The translations under genes were made by a program, and so were the position numbers. This document shows positions 62,381 to 64,000 of a stretch of DNA of 64,000 bases, piece by piece. Location of the stretch: positions 62,001-126,000 of the forward strand of contig CAJUET010000002.1 of assembly GCA_910585595.1 (NCBI GenBank), read 5' to 3'. The stretch comes from an uncultured Christensenella sp. GTDB lineage: Bacteria; Bacillota; Clostridia; Christensenellales; Borkfalkiaceae. The notes beneath the pieces are model-generated. The model was not told where the DNA came from and did not search any database. It saw only the letters and a list, made by a program, of their open reading frames with translations. Position 1 is the first letter of the stretch, and every line of letters begins with the position of its first letter.

Positions 62381-63103
62381 TCACTGTCCGTGCACCCGTC
62401 TTATCACCGCGGAATCGTCGAACAGACTCCACGGCGCTTCGTCTACGGGCGGTTCCGCCACGAAACGCATACGCTCGCGGGTCACGGGATGCGTGAAAGA
62501 GAGCGAATAGGCGTACAGCGCCAGCTTGCCCTTTTTCGCCTTTTCGCCGCCGTAGCGCATATCGCCGTATACGGGATGATTGAATCCCGCCATCTGTACG
62601 CGGATCTGGTGACTTCTGCCGGTGTGCAGTTTGATCTCGGCGAGCGTTAAATCTTTTTGCACGCCCTCCGTGCGGTATTCGAGCGAAGCAAATTTTGCCC
62701 CGTCCGTTCCCTGCGGGCAGAGATAAACCATATTGTTGACGGTGTTCTTTTTTAAATAGTTCTCCATCTTTCCCTCTTCGGGAGAAAGCGTGCCCACGAG
62801 CACCGCAAGATAGCGCTTATCAAAGTCGCCCGTACGCATTTGTTCGGAGAGCCTGCCCGCCGCCTTGCTCGTTTTGGCAAACACCATGACCCCGCCCGTG
62901 GGGCGGTCGAGCCTGTGTACGAGCCCCGTATAGACGTTTCCCTTTTTATCGTAAGTCTTTTTGAGATACGCCTTTACGCTGTCGAGGGCGTTGTCGTCGC
63001 CGCTCTCGTCGGGGCAGGACGCAAGGTTCTGCGGTTTCACCACAACGATCAAATGATTGTCCTCAAAGAGAATGGGAAATGCTTCCGTTCCGAGTTCAGT
63101 CAT
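62381..63103 (-). CDS. RluA-family pseudouridine synthase without S4 domain
   Basis: This 240-residue enzyme is the catalytic domain only. The catalytic Asp is in VHRLDRPTGGVMVFAK, followed by LHTGRSHQIRVQMAGFNHPVYGDMRYGG. The missing S4 domain and size suggest an RluA/TruC-like tRNA or rRNA modifier; the target is unknown. The ATG at 63103 lies inside the end of the methyltransferase gene (8-base overlap, ATGACTGA) with GGAGG upstream, so the two RNA-modifying enzymes are coupled. Confidence 0.88.
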   Translation of the reverse strand: MTELGTEAFPILFEDNHLIVVVKPQNLASCPDESGDDNALDSVKAYLKKTYDKKGNVYTGLVHRLDRPTGGVMVFAKTSKAAGRLSEQMRTGDFDKRYLAVLVGTLSPEEGKMENYLKKNTVNNMVYLCPQGTDGAKFASLEYRTEGVQKDLTLAEIKLHTGRSHQIRVQMAGFNHPVYGDMRYGGEKAKKGKLALYAYSLSFTHPVTRERMRFVAEPPVDEAPWSLFDDSAVIRRVHGQ

Positions 63104-63953
63104 GAATAAAAATTCCTCCCGCGCCGCAAGGCAGCGCCAAGCCTTCTTCCGTGGGAAGCCCCACCTCGTAAGATTCAGTTCTCCCCTTTCTGCCACCGAG
63201 CGCGAGCGAAAGGAGATTATCGAGCACCGCAGGCTGCAAGCCCGTCGTGTAACTGTTGATCAAAAAGAACAGCGGCTCGTCCGACATAAGTTCGGCGCAA
63301 AGTTTTACGAACGGAAACAAATCGGATTCTATCTTCCACATTTCTCCGTTCGGTCCTCTGCCGTAAGAGGGCGGATCCATGACGATTGCGTCATACCTGT
63401 TGCCCCGCCGTATCTCCCGCCGCACGAACTTGATGCAGTCGTCCACGATATAGCGGATCCCCTCGTTAAGACCGGAAAGCCTTGCATTCTCTCCCGCACG
63501 CTCTACCATGCCCTTTGCGGCGTCTACATGCGTAACTTCCGCGCCCGCCTTTCTTAAAGCGACGCTCGCGCCGCCCGTGTAAGCAAACAGGTTTAGCACT
63601 TTGATTCTGCGGTTCGCGTTTTTGATAAGCTCCATGCAACGATCCCAATTTACCGCCTGTTCGGGAAAGAGTCCCGTGTGCTTGAAGCCCATGGGTTTTA
63701 TGCGGAACGTGAGATCGCGATAGGAAATTTTCCAGCTCTCGGGTACGGTTTTTTTATACTCCCAACCACCGCCCCCCTTTTCGCTCCGCTTATAAACGGC
63801 GTGCGCAGGATAGGCAAAAAGATCGCGCTGCGCCTCCCAAATGACCTGCGGATCGGGACGGAGCAAAACGATTTCGCCCCACCGTTCGAGTTTATATCCG
63901 TCGCCCGTGGCAATGACGGAGTAATCTTTCCATTGATCAGCAAGTTTTATCAT
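63096..63953 (-). CDS. COG1092-type SAM-dependent RNA methyltransferase (RlmI/RlmK-like)
   Basis: This 285-residue Rossmann-fold methyltransferase has the SAM-binding VLNLFAYTGGASVALRKAGAEVTHVD (motif I at about 118-126), the catalytic DPPSYGRGPNGE and the late motif FFLINSYTTGLQP. Relatives methylate 23S rRNA cytosines or guanines. It lacks the N-terminal PUA domain of RlmI. It is translationally coupled to the downstream pseudouridine synthase. The start at 63953 (MIKLADQW) has no obvious ribosome-binding site, and only 47 bases upstream are visible. Confidence 0.85.
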   Translation of the reverse strand: MIKLADQWKDYSVIATGDGYKLERWGEIVLLRPDPQVIWEAQRDLFAYPAHAVYKRSEKGGGGWEYKKTVPESWKISYRDLTFRIKPMGFKHTGLFPEQAVNWDRCMELIKNANRRIKVLNLFAYTGGASVALRKAGAEVTHVDAAKGMVERAGENARLSGLNEGIRYIVDDCIKFVRREIRRGNRYDAIVMDPPSYGRGPNGEMWKIESDLFPFVKLCAELMSDEPLFFLINSYTTGLQPAVLDNLLSLALGGRKGRTESYEVGLPTEEGLALPCGAGGIFIHD

Positions 63954-64000
63954 AATTGATTGACCGCGCCCGCAAATGATAATTATTTTTTACGGACACT

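Overview
The window looks like a chromosomal segment of a strictly anaerobic, monoderm member of the Bacillota, probably a gut Clostridia lineage (Christensenellales-like is a guess from style, not shown). The signs are many lipoproteins with a Cys lipobox, an ABC sugar importer without its own ATPase, BIG2, LRR and InlB-B surface repeats, a trimeric [FeFe] hydrogenase, and an IscR/IscS/IscU set. Most genes lie on the minus strand. Sigma-A type promoters are unusually easy to read: a TTGnnn box, almost always a 17-nt spacer, and a TAnnnT box.

Layout. Positions 1-3920 (minus) hold a HelD helicase and an ABC-2 exporter pair whose permease runs off the window edge. Positions 4177-25576 (minus) are a nine-gene Gram-positive polysaccharide utilization locus. 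In transcription order it contains a secreted GH31 enzyme, a BIG2-repeat lipoprotein, a sugar-binding lipoprotein, two permeases, a GH43 lipoprotein, a CBM9-like/InlB-B lipoprotein, a cytoplasmic GH43 and a cytoplasmic GH31. An AraC regulator (25772-26641) is divergent, followed by an SGNH esterase lipoprotein (26784-28304) and a convergent LRR lipoprotein (28381-30414). The locus would bind and trim a branched glycan outside the cell, import oligosaccharides and finish them inside. A hemicellulose such as an arabinose- or xylose-containing glycan is likely, but the sequence does not settle it.

Positions 30546-35241 (minus) are a guanine nucleotide block with guaB, full guaA and a second, amidotransferase-less guaA paralogue. 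Positions 35358-36945 carry a small lipoprotein and a YiiX-like cysteine hydrolase. Positions 37005-41074 (minus) are lepA, an MGMT-type alkyltransferase, hemW and a stray GH43. Then come a GDPD (plus), iscR-iscS-iscU (minus), a small HMA metal-binding protein, hydCBA (44531-48671, plus), a DMT permease and an LPG-synthase/flippase-like membrane protein. Positions 51250-63953 are mostly housekeeping and metal genes on the minus strand: YfcE-like phosphoesterase, rdgB, adenine deaminase, a CadC/CadA-type metal efflux unit with a clear operator, two RluA-family pseudouridine synthases, FeoA/FeoB, a DUF378 protein, an unrecognised 812-residue surface protein and an rRNA methyltransferase.

The observations most worth a second look are: (i) at least seven genes whose promoter places the transcription start on or within a few bases of the ATG, suggesting widespread leaderless mRNAs; (ii) an apparently undescribed module of about 150-190 residues, present six times in two neighbouring surface proteins; (iii) three G9 tracts, two in identical TTGACG(G)8TA promoter-like contexts and one inside a surface glycosidase gene, which suggest phase variation; (iv) the tandem guaA paralogue.
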